A stretch of 64,000 bases of DNA from Granulosicoccus sp. (GTDB taxonomy: Bacteria; Pseudomonadota; Gammaproteobacteria; Granulosicoccales; Granulosicoccaceae): the NCBI GenBank assembly GCA_023300375.1, contig JALZWO010000014.1, positions 20,389 through 84,388 on the forward strand, in the 5' to 3' direction. The stretch's first letter is position 1, and each line of letters begins with the position of its first letter. A model generated the notes under the pieces. That model saw only the letters and a list, made by a program, of their open reading frames with translations, was not told the origin of the DNA and ran no database searches. The translations under genes and the position numbers were made by a program. This document shows, in pieces, positions 10,740 through 19,352 of this stretch.

Positions 10740-12044
10740 CTACCAGTAACTGAGCGCTTTACCGTACAGATTTTCCAGATCGACAAGGTTCGAGTCACGT
10801 GGGGCATTAGCAATTGCACGGCCTTGACGTATAGAAGAGTTCGCAAGCGCTGTGGTGTGTGTCTTATCAAATCCGATACCACTAATGCCATTAGGCATAT
10901 GCGTGGCTTTCATCAAATGTATCAGTCTTTTCGACAATACTTCTCCGGCATCATCAGCAGTTGCTCCCTTGTCATCAGCCCCTAATAAATGGGCACATTC
11001 GAGATGGCGAGTGGGTGTAGCTTCAGCCGTATAGCGGAAAATGGCGGGCGCTGTGACTATCACGCTAATGCCGTGAGGCACAAAAGGATCTTTTACTGGG
11101 TAACCTTTGGTTGTGATGTCAGCCATCAGGTGTGTAATACCATAAGACATCGCATGAGGAAGATGGGTGCCAGAGTTGCCAAATGCGATGCCTGCCAGAG
11201 TAGCGCCCCACATGAGTTGATCGCGTGCCTGTGTATCGCTGGCGTCATTCACACCGCGTTCAAGATACTGTCCAACTATCTGAATAGCCTCACGTGCGGC
11301 TATGTCGCTGAAGGGGTTCGCGCCTTGAATGTATTGTCGTGAGTTGGGAGATGCAATTTTTTCATGCTGGGTATAGGCTCTTGCGGTATAACATTCCAAT
11401 GCATGACAACACAGATCAAAGCCTGTGGATGCGATGGCATTGACTGGCAGAGAGTCGCATACTTGTGGATCAACAATAGCCAGTGTGGGTAACAGGCTAG
11501 GATGCGCGATAACAAATTTGGTGTTTAATTCGTTAATGCGCAGCACAGAGATGGAGGTGCATTCTGAGCCTGTACCTGAAGTTGTCGGGCAGGCAATATG
11601 AGGTAGCAGCGGAGCTGTGATGGCTTTGCCACCACCAATGGGTGGGGCCAAGTAGTCGATGACTCGTCCACCTTGGTTGTGAAGTACCAGGGAGCCTTTT
11701 GCGGCGTCTATCACTGATCCACCACCCACCGATACTAAGGCTTCACAAGCAGTCTGTTGTAGAAATGCTGCGCCCCGGCTAACGCATTCGTCGTCTGGCT
11801 CTACGCGGATGTCTGAAAATATCGTAAACGATATTCCTGCCTTTTTTAAGGAGTCTTTAGCAATAGCGACTAAGGGGCCATCTAGCAGGTAAGGGTCTGT
11901 GAAAAGAGCAACTTTCTTGGCACTTAACGCGGCTGTGCGCTCACCTAATTCGTGTAAGGTGCCGCGGCCCACTGTTAATCGAGGCATGGCAACTGTAAAT
12001 GAATCGGCACCGTGAGTAGACGGTGCGAAATACTGACAACCCAT
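10740..12044 (-). CDS. Iron-containing alcohol dehydrogenase, hydroxyacid-oxoacid transhydrogenase type
   Basis: A group III alcohol dehydrogenase of 434 residues. The Rossmann-like N-terminal part has the cofactor motif VSVGGGSVIDAAKG (about residues 104-117) and CPTTSGTGSECTS. The metal-site region GFDLCCHALECYTARAY and the HLPHAMSYGITHLM histidines follow. The order NPFSDIAAREAIQIVGQYLERGV, GIAFGNSGTHLPHAMSYG and VPHGISVIVTAPAIFRYTAE closely follows ADHFE1-like hydroxyacid-oxoacid transhydrogenases, which exchange 4-hydroxybutyrate and 2-oxoglutarate. The substrate is inferred from resemblance; a plain alcohol dehydrogenase is the alternative. No operon partner is apparent. Confidence 0.88.
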   Translation of the reverse strand: MGCQYFAPSTHGADSFTVAMPRLTVGRGTLHELGERTAALSAKKVALFTDPYLLDGPLVAIAKDSLKKAGISFTIFSDIRVEPDDECVSRGAAFLQQTACEALVSVGGGSVIDAAKGSLVLHNQGGRVIDYLAPPIGGGKAITAPLLPHIACPTTSGTGSECTSISVLRINELNTKFVIAHPSLLPTLAIVDPQVCDSLPVNAIASTGFDLCCHALECYTARAYTQHEKIASPNSRQYIQGANPFSDIAAREAIQIVGQYLERGVNDASDTQARDQLMWGATLAGIAFGNSGTHLPHAMSYGITHLMADITTKGYPVKDPFVPHGISVIVTAPAIFRYTAEATPTRHLECAHLLGADDKGATADDAGEVLSKRLIHLMKATHMPNGISGIGFDKTHTTALANSSIRQGRAIANAPRDSNLVDLENLYGKALSYW

Positions 12045-12204
12045 ACTGAAACCCTATTGATTTACTGGCAGTTGCGAAGCAACACAGCCTTCAGCCGTTG
12101 AGCTTTATGATAGCACTTAAGACAAGCGCAGATGTTTTACGGGCAGGGTGCCATTTGCTCATTTTATGCAGAGTGCAAGCCGTGCACAGAGTTCTTGCTG
12201 CGCT

Positions 12205-12240
12205 AACGACTGATCCTCTGATACGTGAGGACCAGTCGTT
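12205..12240 (-). terminator. Hairpin between the ctpA-type gene and the ADH gene
   Basis: AACGACTGATCCTC (12205-12218) faces GAGGACCAGTCGTT (12227-12240) across an 8-base loop; the single mismatch becomes a G-U pair in minus-strand RNA. It lies downstream of the protease gene, whose stop is at 12279. No U-tract follows, so the terminator role is uncertain. Confidence 0.4.
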
Positions 12241-12278
12241 GCAGCGTGAGCTGCGCTAAGCTGATTTTACCGCTCTGT

Positions 12279-13586
12279 TTAGCCGGACTTCTTGCTAAGG
12301 ATAGTGAGTCCCTTGAGTAAATTCAAAGCTTCAAACAACTGGTAATCGTCGTACACCAGATTGTCTTCAGCGTCTACGACTTCCTCGCCTTCATCCGCTC
12401 CATCATTTTCGTTAGTGAGCGATCCGCGTAAGCTGGATTCCGTGAGTGGTGTGAAGTTATTCTCTTGATCTGGACGTACCCATGAACCTGGCCGTGTTTT
12501 AACATCAGGCTCTATACCCAAGGCTTGAATAGAACGGCCATTGGGTGTGTAGTAGCGTGATGTGGTCAGCTTAACGGCACCGCCTGAGGACAAGTCTTGG
12601 ATAGTTTGGACCGAGCCTTTGCCAAATGTCTTGCTGCCCAGAACCACGGCTCTGCCGTGATCCTGCATGGCGCCCGCCACGATTTCAGAAGCCGAAGCAG
12701 AGCCTCCGTTTACCAGAACTACCAACGGTGCACCATTTAGGATGTCACCATTGGTGGCGTCATAGCGAAGTTTTGAATCGCTCTCGCGGCCGTCTGTGTA
12801 GACAATCATGCCGTCGTTCAAGAATGCGTCGGATACTCCCACCGCACCTGATAGCACGCCGCCTGGGTTGTTGCGCAAGTCAAGTACGAGGCCTCGTAGT
12901 TTCTCGTCACCTGCTTCTTTTTGCATGGTGTTGATAGCCTTGAGCATATCGGCTGTTGTTTTTGTTTGGAAGTTGGAGATCCGGAGGTATCCGTACTTGT
13001 CGTCAAGCATTCGGGTGCGCACACTGGTGACTTTGATGACAGCGCGCTCTATGTCGATGCTCAATGGTTGGTCTGCGCCCTCTCGGATAACCGTTAGAGT
13101 GAGAATGCTACCCGGCTTGCCGCGCATGAGTTTGACTGCGTCATTGAGCGACAACCCTTTGGTTGGCGTATCGTCGAGGCGAATAATCAAATCTCCGGAT
13201 TGCATGCCAGCGCGTGCGGCTGGGGTATCGTCGATCGGCGCTACGACTTTTACGAATCCGTCCTCCATACCCACTTCGATGCCTAAACCACCGAATTCTC
13301 CAGTGGTGCCAATACGCAGCTCATTGAATTCTTCGGTGTTCAAATAAGCTGAATGCGGATCTAGGCCATTGAGCATGCCACGGATCGCATACTCGAGAAG
13401 TTCCTCATCGGATACTTCTTCGACGTAATCATTCTTTATTCGACTGAACACATCGGTGAAAGTGCGCATCTGTTCAAGAGGCAATTCACTACTTCGGGCC
13501 CCCATTACGTGTTGTGTGAGCGTTAGTGAGCCACCGATAATGGCACCTGCTAGTACTAGGCCAACCGAGCGTGTGTTTACCTTCAT
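12279..13586 (-). CDS. S41 family C-terminal processing peptidase (CtpA type)
   Basis: A periplasmic serine protease of 435 residues from the chosen ATG at 13586. The start is chosen because MKVNTRSVGLVLAGAIIGGS forms a good signal peptide; a longer frame from 13634 adds 16 charged residues before it. A PDZ domain (FGGLGIEV to VIREGADQ, about residues 85-170) precedes the S41 catalytic core with the nucleophile in NGGSASASEI and the general-base Lys in SKTFGKGSVQ. An acidic stretch near the C-terminus (NDGADEGEEVVDAED) is unusual but not unprecedented. It lies downstream of and in line with an envC-like gene, a frequent gammaproteobacterial pairing that suggests a role in envelope and divisome proteolysis. 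Confidence 0.92.
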   Translation of the reverse strand: MKVNTRSVGLVLAGAIIGGSLTLTQHVMGARSSELPLEQMRTFTDVFSRIKNDYVEEVSDEELLEYAIRGMLNGLDPHSAYLNTEEFNELRIGTTGEFGGLGIEVGMEDGFVKVVAPIDDTPAARAGMQSGDLIIRLDDTPTKGLSLNDAVKLMRGKPGSILTLTVIREGADQPLSIDIERAVIKVTSVRTRMLDDKYGYLRISNFQTKTTADMLKAINTMQKEAGDEKLRGLVLDLRNNPGGVLSGAVGVSDAFLNDGMIVYTDGRESDSKLRYDATNGDILNGAPLVVLVNGGSASASEIVAGAMQDHGRAVVLGSKTFGKGSVQTIQDLSSGGAVKLTTSRYYTPNGRSIQALGIEPDVKTRPGSWVRPDQENNFTPLTESSLRGSLTNENDGADEGEEVVDAEDNLVYDDYQLFEALNLLKGLTILSKKSG

Positions 13587-13792
13587 GCAATGCTTCTCCA
13601 ATTGAGGATGACTTTTCGGGGATTGCAATGACACAGGCCATTGACCACCTCGGTGGGCATTTGTGTTGATGTTCTTCTTAACAATGTCATAACAATACCT
13701 GTCCTATCGTCGTTCAGACCATATCAGACGGACACTGTTCCGTGAGGCTTCCTCTTTTTGAAAGTTTCACCGTTGTTGTACATTTGGCTAGC

Positions 13793-14986
13793 CTATGCTC
13801 CTGAACTTACGTCCGACAGCCATTCAGCTGGGTCTAGTGCACGTGCGTTGTGGCGAATTTCGAAATATAACCCGCTAGCGTTCTGACCACCCGAATCACC
13901 TACAGATGCAATGGTTGTTCCACTGGATACCCATGCGCCAACAGTCGCTGTGACCTCACTGTTTCCACCATAAAGCGTCATATAACCGTCACCATGGTCT
14001 ATGACGACTAACATTCCAAAGCCCTGTAACCAGGCACTGTAGACAACTTCTCCATCCGCTATCGCTTGTACGGGATTGCCAGCCACTGCGTTTATATACA
14101 TGCCATCCCACAGTAGCGTGCCTAACGATTTCTTAGTTCCAAACCGAGCGGCAATGGTGCCTTCTACTGGCATTGTGAACTGACCTTTAAAGGCTGCAAA
14201 ATATCCTGAGCCGGATCGCTGTAGTCTTTCTAGTTCTTCCATAAGCAATTGCAGGCGCTGTTGGTCCTGTTCTAGCTCGGCTACTGAGCGAGTGGTCTGC
14301 TCTAACTCGTTATTGACCGATTCAATTTTCACGCGAGTTGAATCTTCGGCCTTTGCAAACGCATCGCGTTGACCTGTCGCTTTGGCTCTGATGTGCTCCA
14401 GCCAATTTTTATCCTTCAACGTGCTAAGCCGAGCATCTTCAATTTGCTGCAGGAATGCGATGGCGATCTGCAATTGCTCACTTTGGGCGCGAAACAAATA
14501 GTCGGTGAATGTGGAGAGGCGCAGTGCCGCGACTGGGTCGCTGTGCTGCAATAGGGCTTTCAGCCGAGTATCAGTGCCGACAATTTGAGCGTTAATCAGT
14601 GCTTGCGAAAGTGTAGATTGGTATTTGGTGATGTTGTCGCCTGCCGCCTTAACTGTTGCATCCATCTCGTCAAGGCGTGCGCTGAAAACACCAATACGTT
14701 GATCCAGTTCGGCCAAGCGTTGGTCGCGTTCTCCACGCTTTTCCTGACTTGCCGCAAATACCGATTGCAAATCGTTTTTCAAAGACTGGTTCTGTTCTAG
14801 TTGCTGTTTGAGTACCTCCAGCTGCTGTTCGGCTATGTCGATATCGTCAGCCAGTTGTTCAAGGCTGCGAGCATTTTCTGCCAGCACAACGGGTGCAGGC
14901 AATGCTAAAAATAGAAAGCATAGGCAAAACGCTGTACGTGATGTAGAAATCAGGCTCATGAGGGAGAGTGTAGTTGTCAGGCTCAA
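13793..14986 (-). CDS. envC: Murein hydrolase activator EnvC-like, degenerate M23/LytM
   Basis: A 397-residue periplasmic protein. A signal peptide covers about residues 10-36 (the second ATG at 14959, MSLISTSRT, is a plausible alternative start). Residues about 40-250 form a long coiled coil rich in Gln, Glu and Leu. The C-terminal LytM domain includes FGMLVVIDHGDGYMTLYGGN and SGLYFEIRHNARALDPAEWL. The usual zinc ligands (HxxxD and HxH) are not preserved, as in E. coli EnvC, so it is likely an activator of cell-separation amidases through FtsEX rather than an enzyme. The ctpA-type gene follows on the same strand. Confidence 0.9.
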   Translation of the reverse strand: MSLTTTLSLMSLISTSRTAFCLCFLFLALPAPVVLAENARSLEQLADDIDIAEQQLEVLKQQLEQNQSLKNDLQSVFAASQEKRGERDQRLAELDQRIGVFSARLDEMDATVKAAGDNITKYQSTLSQALINAQIVGTDTRLKALLQHSDPVAALRLSTFTDYLFRAQSEQLQIAIAFLQQIEDARLSTLKDKNWLEHIRAKATGQRDAFAKAEDSTRVKIESVNNELEQTTRSVAELEQDQQRLQLLMEELERLQRSGSGYFAAFKGQFTMPVEGTIAARFGTKKSLGTLLWDGMYINAVAGNPVQAIADGEVVYSAWLQGFGMLVVIDHGDGYMTLYGGNSEVTATVGAWVSSGTTIASVGDSGGQNASGLYFEIRHNARALDPAEWLSDVSSGA

Positions 14987-15123
14987 ATTTAGCAGGCGCG
15001 AAAAGTGAGTAAAGAGTAATCAAGTACCATTGTTGGTGTTGAATTGCACAAAGTCGACTCTGTGACGTCTGTCTGCTCTTAAAAACTGTCTCATAACTGC
15101 TCTCCAAAGATCAATAGAAAATT

Positions 15124-17778
15124 ATGGTTGCTCATATGCCCAATACGATTCTGCGAAAAGATTATCAGGAATCTTCATGGCAGATTTTAAAAACCAGTCT
15201 GTATTTTTCACTGGAAGCTGATGCCACCACAGTGGTGAGCCAGTTGCATCTACAACGCTCCACAGCGAGCATCAACAACTCGCCGCTGGTGCTTCAAGGG
15301 GTGGGCTTGCAACTGCAAGAGGTGAAAGTGGACGGTGTCGTACAAAGTGATGATGACTATGAGATCGACGCGACCAGTTTGACCTTACGCACTTTGCCAG
15401 ATACTTGCGTTTTGAGTATCGAGACACTAATAAATCCAAAGGCCAATCTGGCGCTGGAAGGCTTGTATCAATCCAGTGGGAATTTCTGCACGCAGTGTGA
15501 AGCGGAAGGATTCCGCAAAATCACTTACTACCTTGATCGCCCAGACGTATTGTCGGTTTTTGATGTGGCCATTGAAGCCGACGCCGAGGCTTGTCCTGTG
15601 GTGCTAAGCAATGGCAATCTGGTCTCCAGTGACATTCTTGATAGTGGGCGGCATGTGACGCACTGGCACGATCCACACCCTAAACCTTGCTATCTCTTTG
15701 CGTTGGTGGCAGGTAAGTTATCGGTGATCGAAGACACGTTTGTTACAGCTTCTGGCCAGTCGGTGTTGTTACAGATTTACGTTCAGGCTCACAACGTCAT
15801 GCTGTGTGACTACGCGATGGGTGCTTTAAAGCGCTCAATGCTTTGGGATGAACAGATGTATGGTTTTGAGTACGACCTTGAGCGTTTTATGATTGTGGCT
15901 GTTGACGATTTCACTATGGGAGCCATGGAAAATAAGGGTCTTAATATTTTCAACTCGCGATACGTGCTGGCTGATATCAATACCGCCACAGATGCAGATT
16001 TTCTCGGTGTTGAAGCAGTCATCGCGCACGAATATTTTCACAACTGGACGGGCAACCGGATTACTTGCAAGGATTGGTTTCAGCTCAGTTTGAAGGAGGG
16101 CTTAACAGTATTCCGTGATCAATGCTTCTCTAGTGATATGCACTCTGCAACGGTAAAGCGCATTGCTGATGTGCGCTTACTACGCGCTCGGCAATTTGCT
16201 GAGGATGCTAGCCCCATGGCACATCCGATTCGTCCTGATAGTTTTATCGAAATTAATAATTTCTACACCGTTACGGTGTATGAAAAAGGTGCAGAGGTTA
16301 TTCGTATGTTGCATACCTTGCTGGGAGAAAAATCGTGGCGAGCCGGTATGGATGAATATGTCCGTCGGCATGATGGAACCGCGACCACGTGTGATGCTTT
16401 CATTGATGCCATGCAAAGTGTAACCAGCATTGAGCTTGAACAATTCAGACTCTGGTATAGCCAAGCAGGTACGCCCAGAGTGAGCGTTCAGGAGCAATAT
16501 GATGAGCAAGCTCACCGGTACACACTGCGTATAGAGCAAAGCAATCCTGACACCCCTGGTCAGTGCAATAAGCCGGCGCTACATCTACCAATACGCATGG
16601 GGTTGCTAGATGCATCGGGCAAGCCCATAGCGCTGCAAGCGCGTGATGTGGAGGGTGCTACAGCTGATATACAGGACAACAAAAGTATCTTGTTAAATGT
16701 GACTAGTCAGGCTCAGACGTTTGTTTTTGAAGGTATTGCGCAAAAGCCTGTTGCCTCATTGCTACGGGGTTTTTCAGCGCCTGTAAAACTTGAACACAAT
16801 TTGACAGATGAGGAGCTCGGTCTATTGGTGGCTCATGACTCTGATGCGTTTAATCGTTGGGAAGCTTTGCAGCGCTTGGCCACACGAGCCGTGATGGCAC
16901 AGCTTGATAATACTAATGTTGATAAAAAGCTGACTCATTTAAATTTGGCCCTGAGTACGCTGTTAAGCGATGCTAGTTTGGAGCCTGCATTCAAAGCCGA
17001 CGCCTTGCAGTTCCCTTCAATTGATACCATAGCAGAGGAGCTCGATCAGGTTGACTATCAGCGATTAGGCCATGCAAGTGAGGCTGTGCAAATTGGCTTT
17101 GCCAAGCACAGTCAAGCACGATTACTTGATTTGGTTGCAAGGCAAAGCGATATACAAGCTAGTGTTCTTGACGATAATGCAATGGGTGCTCGGCGTTTGG
17201 CTAATGCTGCACTGAACTTGCTGAGTTTGTTGCCAGAGACTTTGTGGCTGCGAACTGCCAGAGCACAGTTTGTTAACGCTAACAACATGACTGACAAATT
17301 GGCAGCATTGTCTTGTCTATGTCATACCCACAGTGATTTTCGTGATCAAAGTTTACAAGAATTTTTTGACTTATCGCTTGATAACAAACTTGTCCTAGAC
17401 AAGTGGTTTGCGATACAAGCAAGTTCAAGGCGTGAGCAGGTTCTTGATGACGTGCTTGCACTATTCGAGCACGAGCAATTTGATAATCGGAATCCTAATC
17501 GGGTGCGAGCCTTGGTGGCAAGTTTTGCACTCAACAATCCTGTTGCATTTCATGCAAGTGATGGTCGTGGGTACGCTTTTGTAGCGCAGCGAGTGATAGA
17601 ACTGGATGCTATAAACCCGCAAGTAGCCGCAGCACTGGTTAAGTCGCTGACACGTTGGGATAGGCTAGTAAATTCATCTCAACATCTGATGCGCGAACAG
17701 CTTGTGAATATCATGAAAATCAAGCCGTTATCTGCTGATGTGTACGAACTGGTAAGTAAGTCATTGGCAGAACGTTGA
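15124..17778 (+). CDS. pepN: Aminopeptidase N (M1 family)
   Basis: A cytoplasmic zinc aminopeptidase that trims N-terminal residues from peptides. The 884 residues match bacterial PepN. The exopeptidase motif GAMENKGLNIFNSRYVLAD is followed by the zinc site HEYFHNWTGNR, with the third ligand Glu in SLKEGLTVFRDQ. The C-terminal DUF3458 regions are present. ATG at 15124 or the one four codons later (MPNTILRKDY) could be the start. It is divergent from envC, with 137 bases between them, and monocistronic as far as seen. Confidence 0.97.
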   Translation: MVAHMPNTILRKDYQESSWQILKTSLYFSLEADATTVVSQLHLQRSTASINNSPLVLQGVGLQLQEVKVDGVVQSDDDYEIDATSLTLRTLPDTCVLSIETLINPKANLALEGLYQSSGNFCTQCEAEGFRKITYYLDRPDVLSVFDVAIEADAEACPVVLSNGNLVSSDILDSGRHVTHWHDPHPKPCYLFALVAGKLSVIEDTFVTASGQSVLLQIYVQAHNVMLCDYAMGALKRSMLWDEQMYGFEYDLERFMIVAVDDFTMGAMENKGLNIFNSRYVLADINTATDADFLGVEAVIAHEYFHNWTGNRITCKDWFQLSLKEGLTVFRDQCFSSDMHSATVKRIADVRLLRARQFAEDASPMAHPIRPDSFIEINNFYTVTVYEKGAEVIRMLHTLLGEKSWRAGMDEYVRRHDGTATTCDAFIDAMQSVTSIELEQFRLWYSQAGTPRVSVQEQYDEQAHRYTLRIEQSNPDTPGQCNKPALHLPIRMGLLDASGKPIALQARDVEGATADIQDNKSILLNVTSQAQTFVFEGIAQKPVASLLRGFSAPVKLEHNLTDEELGLLVAHDSDAFNRWEALQRLATRAVMAQLDNTNVDKKLTHLNLALSTLLSDASLEPAFKADALQFPSIDTIAEELDQVDYQRLGHASEAVQIGFAKHSQARLLDLVARQSDIQASVLDDNAMGARRLANAALNLLSLLPETLWLRTARAQFVNANNMTDKLAALSCLCHTHSDFRDQSLQEFFDLSLDNKLVLDKWFAIQASSRREQVLDDVLALFEHEQFDNRNPNRVRALVASFALNNPVAFHASDGRGYAFVAQRVIELDAINPQVAAALVKSLTRWDRLVNSSQHLMREQLVNIMKIKPLSADVYELVSKSLAER

Positions 17779-18047
17779 TGGCTTATTCGGTCAGCGAGTT
17801 AACGTGTTACATGCTGTTTAGTTGCTTAAGCAATGGGTGAGCTTTATCAGTTAAAAATGGTAAAACGTAGGTGTAAAAACAGCTAGGGCATAATGCAAGC
17901 CCTGAGCAAAGTAACTGGTATTGTGAACAAGAGTTACATAGTTGTAGCTTTGCTAGATTCTGCCAATGACTGCATGGTAGCTTGTTAGTCTACAGGGTTG
18001 GGTCGATTGTTTTGCCCCAAGAGTTTAAGATTGGAACGGAGGTTTGC

Positions 18048-18257
18048 ATGTCAGAGCGACAGCAAGGTACGGTTAAGTGGTTTGATAACGCCAAAGGATA
18101 TGGGTTTATTATTAGCCCTGCCGGTGAAGATGTTTTTGTTCATTACCGTGTCATTGAAGGAGAGGGTTATCGTTCCTTGAGTGAGGGTCAGGTGGTCGAG
18201 TTTGAAGCCACTGAAAGTGACAAAGGCTGGCAGGCGTCGGTTGTTACGGCTGCTTGA
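18048..18257 (+). CDS. Cold shock domain protein, CspA family
   Basis: A 69-residue single-stranded nucleic-acid-binding protein with an OB fold. RNP1 (KGYGFI) and RNP2 (VFVHY) are both present after the GTVKWFDNAKGYGF opening. The start at 18048 is chosen because a strong GGAGG lies 7 bases upstream and the protein then begins at the family N-terminus; a longer frame from 17982 adds 22 residues with no resemblance. The 269 bases upstream contain no gene. It may be a cold-shock or constitutive RNA chaperone. Confidence 0.95.
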   Translation: MSERQQGTVKWFDNAKGYGFIISPAGEDVFVHYRVIEGEGYRSLSEGQVVEFEATESDKGWQASVVTAA

Positions 18258-18321
18258 ATTCAGGCGGTAATGCCGTAAACTCAGCGCAGGGGTCTACCGA
18301 CCGAAAAATGACGTTGAATTG

Positions 18322-18741
18322 ATGGACAAACTGGACGGGCACGTAGAGGGGAATTTCCTGCATCAGGTTCAATTCCCTGTGCGTTGGGGTGACATGGATG
18401 CTCTGGGTCACGTCAACAATATCGTCTACTTCCAGTATTTCGAAATAGCCCGTTTGCAATGGTATGAGCTAGCGGGTTTTTCTCCTTTGGCTGGCTCCTC
18501 CGCCGAAGGCATGGTGATTGTTGATAATCACGCCCAATACATTAAACCGGTGGTCTATCCGGCCACAGTGTGTATTAAAATGTACGGACATTCGCCCGGT
18601 AGAAGTTCATTTGTCAGTACCTATTCGCTCACCATTGGCGAAGAGTTGTATACCATGGGAAGCTCACGCGTAGTTTGGGTGAACACAGCGATCGGCAAGT
18701 CTGTGCCGCTGCCTGATGCCATTCGGGTTATGTTGAAATAG
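18322..18741 (+). CDS. Acyl-CoA thioesterase, 4HBT hotdog family
   Basis: A 139-residue hotdog-fold thioesterase resembling YbgC/FadM-type enzymes that hydrolyse acyl-CoA. The motif RWGDMDALGHVNNIVYFQYF contains the conserved Asp and the His-Val-Asn of the 4-hydroxybenzoyl-CoA thioesterase group. A TTG immediately precedes the ATG at 18322; the ATG is preferred. It lies 64 bases after the cold shock gene and 27 bases before a Nudix gene on the same strand. Substrate unknown. Confidence 0.88.
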   Translation: MDKLDGHVEGNFLHQVQFPVRWGDMDALGHVNNIVYFQYFEIARLQWYELAGFSPLAGSSAEGMVIVDNHAQYIKPVVYPATVCIKMYGHSPGRSSFVSTYSLTIGEELYTMGSSRVVWVNTAIGKSVPLPDAIRVMLK

Positions 18742-18768
18742 CTTTCTCCCAGAACAAGGTGTACTAGC

Positions 18769-19347
18769 ATGTCAACAGGTTTTTGCGTTCAGTGCGGTCA
18801 GTCCTGCACAAGCCGTGTGCCAGAGGGTGACAATCGACTGCGTCGAGTGTGTTCTCAGTGTGAACATATACATTATGAAAACCCCACCAACGTAGTAGGC
18901 TGCCTTCTTGAGTGGCAAAACAAGGTTCTTTTATGCAAGCGAGCTATTGAGCCCAGATTGGGTTACTGGACCTTGCCAGCCGGTTTCATGGAGAATAAAG
19001 AAACAACTCTGGAAGGCGCAGCCCGAGAAGCGCTAGAAGAGGCGTCTGCGGTAGGTGATGATTTGCGACTATTCGGTATTTACAATCTGCCGCACATCAG
19101 TCAGGTTTATCTCATGTACCAAGGTACCCTGCGGGATGGCTTTGCAAAGGCCAACGAAGAAACTCTGGAGGTGGCTCTTTTTGCCGAAGCTGACATACCT
19201 TGGGAGGAGTTGGCATTTCCGGTGGTTGTGGATACGCTGCAACGCTATTTCGAGCGCGCCAATACCGATACTGACAGGCAGGATGTGATCGTGGCTGATA
19301 TTAGTAGCCGACCGGGTGAGGCACTAAACATAGTGCGCCACCCGTAG
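18769..19347 (+). CDS. Nudix hydrolase with N-terminal zinc ribbon
   Basis: A 192-residue hydrolase of nucleoside diphosphates linked to another moiety. Cys6/Cys9 (CVQC) and Cys28/Cys31 (CSQC) make a zinc ribbon, followed by the IHYENPTNVVGC strand. The Nudix box reads GFMENKETTLEGAAREALEE and keeps all catalytic Glu residues. The arrangement is like the NudC/YjhB-type zinc-ribbon Nudix enzymes, but the protein is shorter than NudC and lacks its N-terminal domain, so the substrate cannot be assigned. It ends 5 bases before the convergent fadD stop. Confidence 0.9.
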   Translation: MSTGFCVQCGQSCTSRVPEGDNRLRRVCSQCEHIHYENPTNVVGCLLEWQNKVLLCKRAIEPRLGYWTLPAGFMENKETTLEGAAREALEEASAVGDDLRLFGIYNLPHISQVYLMYQGTLRDGFAKANEETLEVALFAEADIPWEELAFPVVVDTLQRYFERANTDTDRQDVIVADISSRPGEALNIVRHP

Positions 19348-19352
19348 TGGAG

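Noticed and set aside
12808..13347. A 179-residue plus-strand frame inside the ctpA-type gene.
   Set aside because: Antisense shadow of a well-supported protease with intact PDZ and S41 motifs.
17982..18047. Longer N-terminus for the cold shock protein.
   Set aside because: A strong ribosome binding site fits ATG 18048, and the added 22 residues do not resemble the family.
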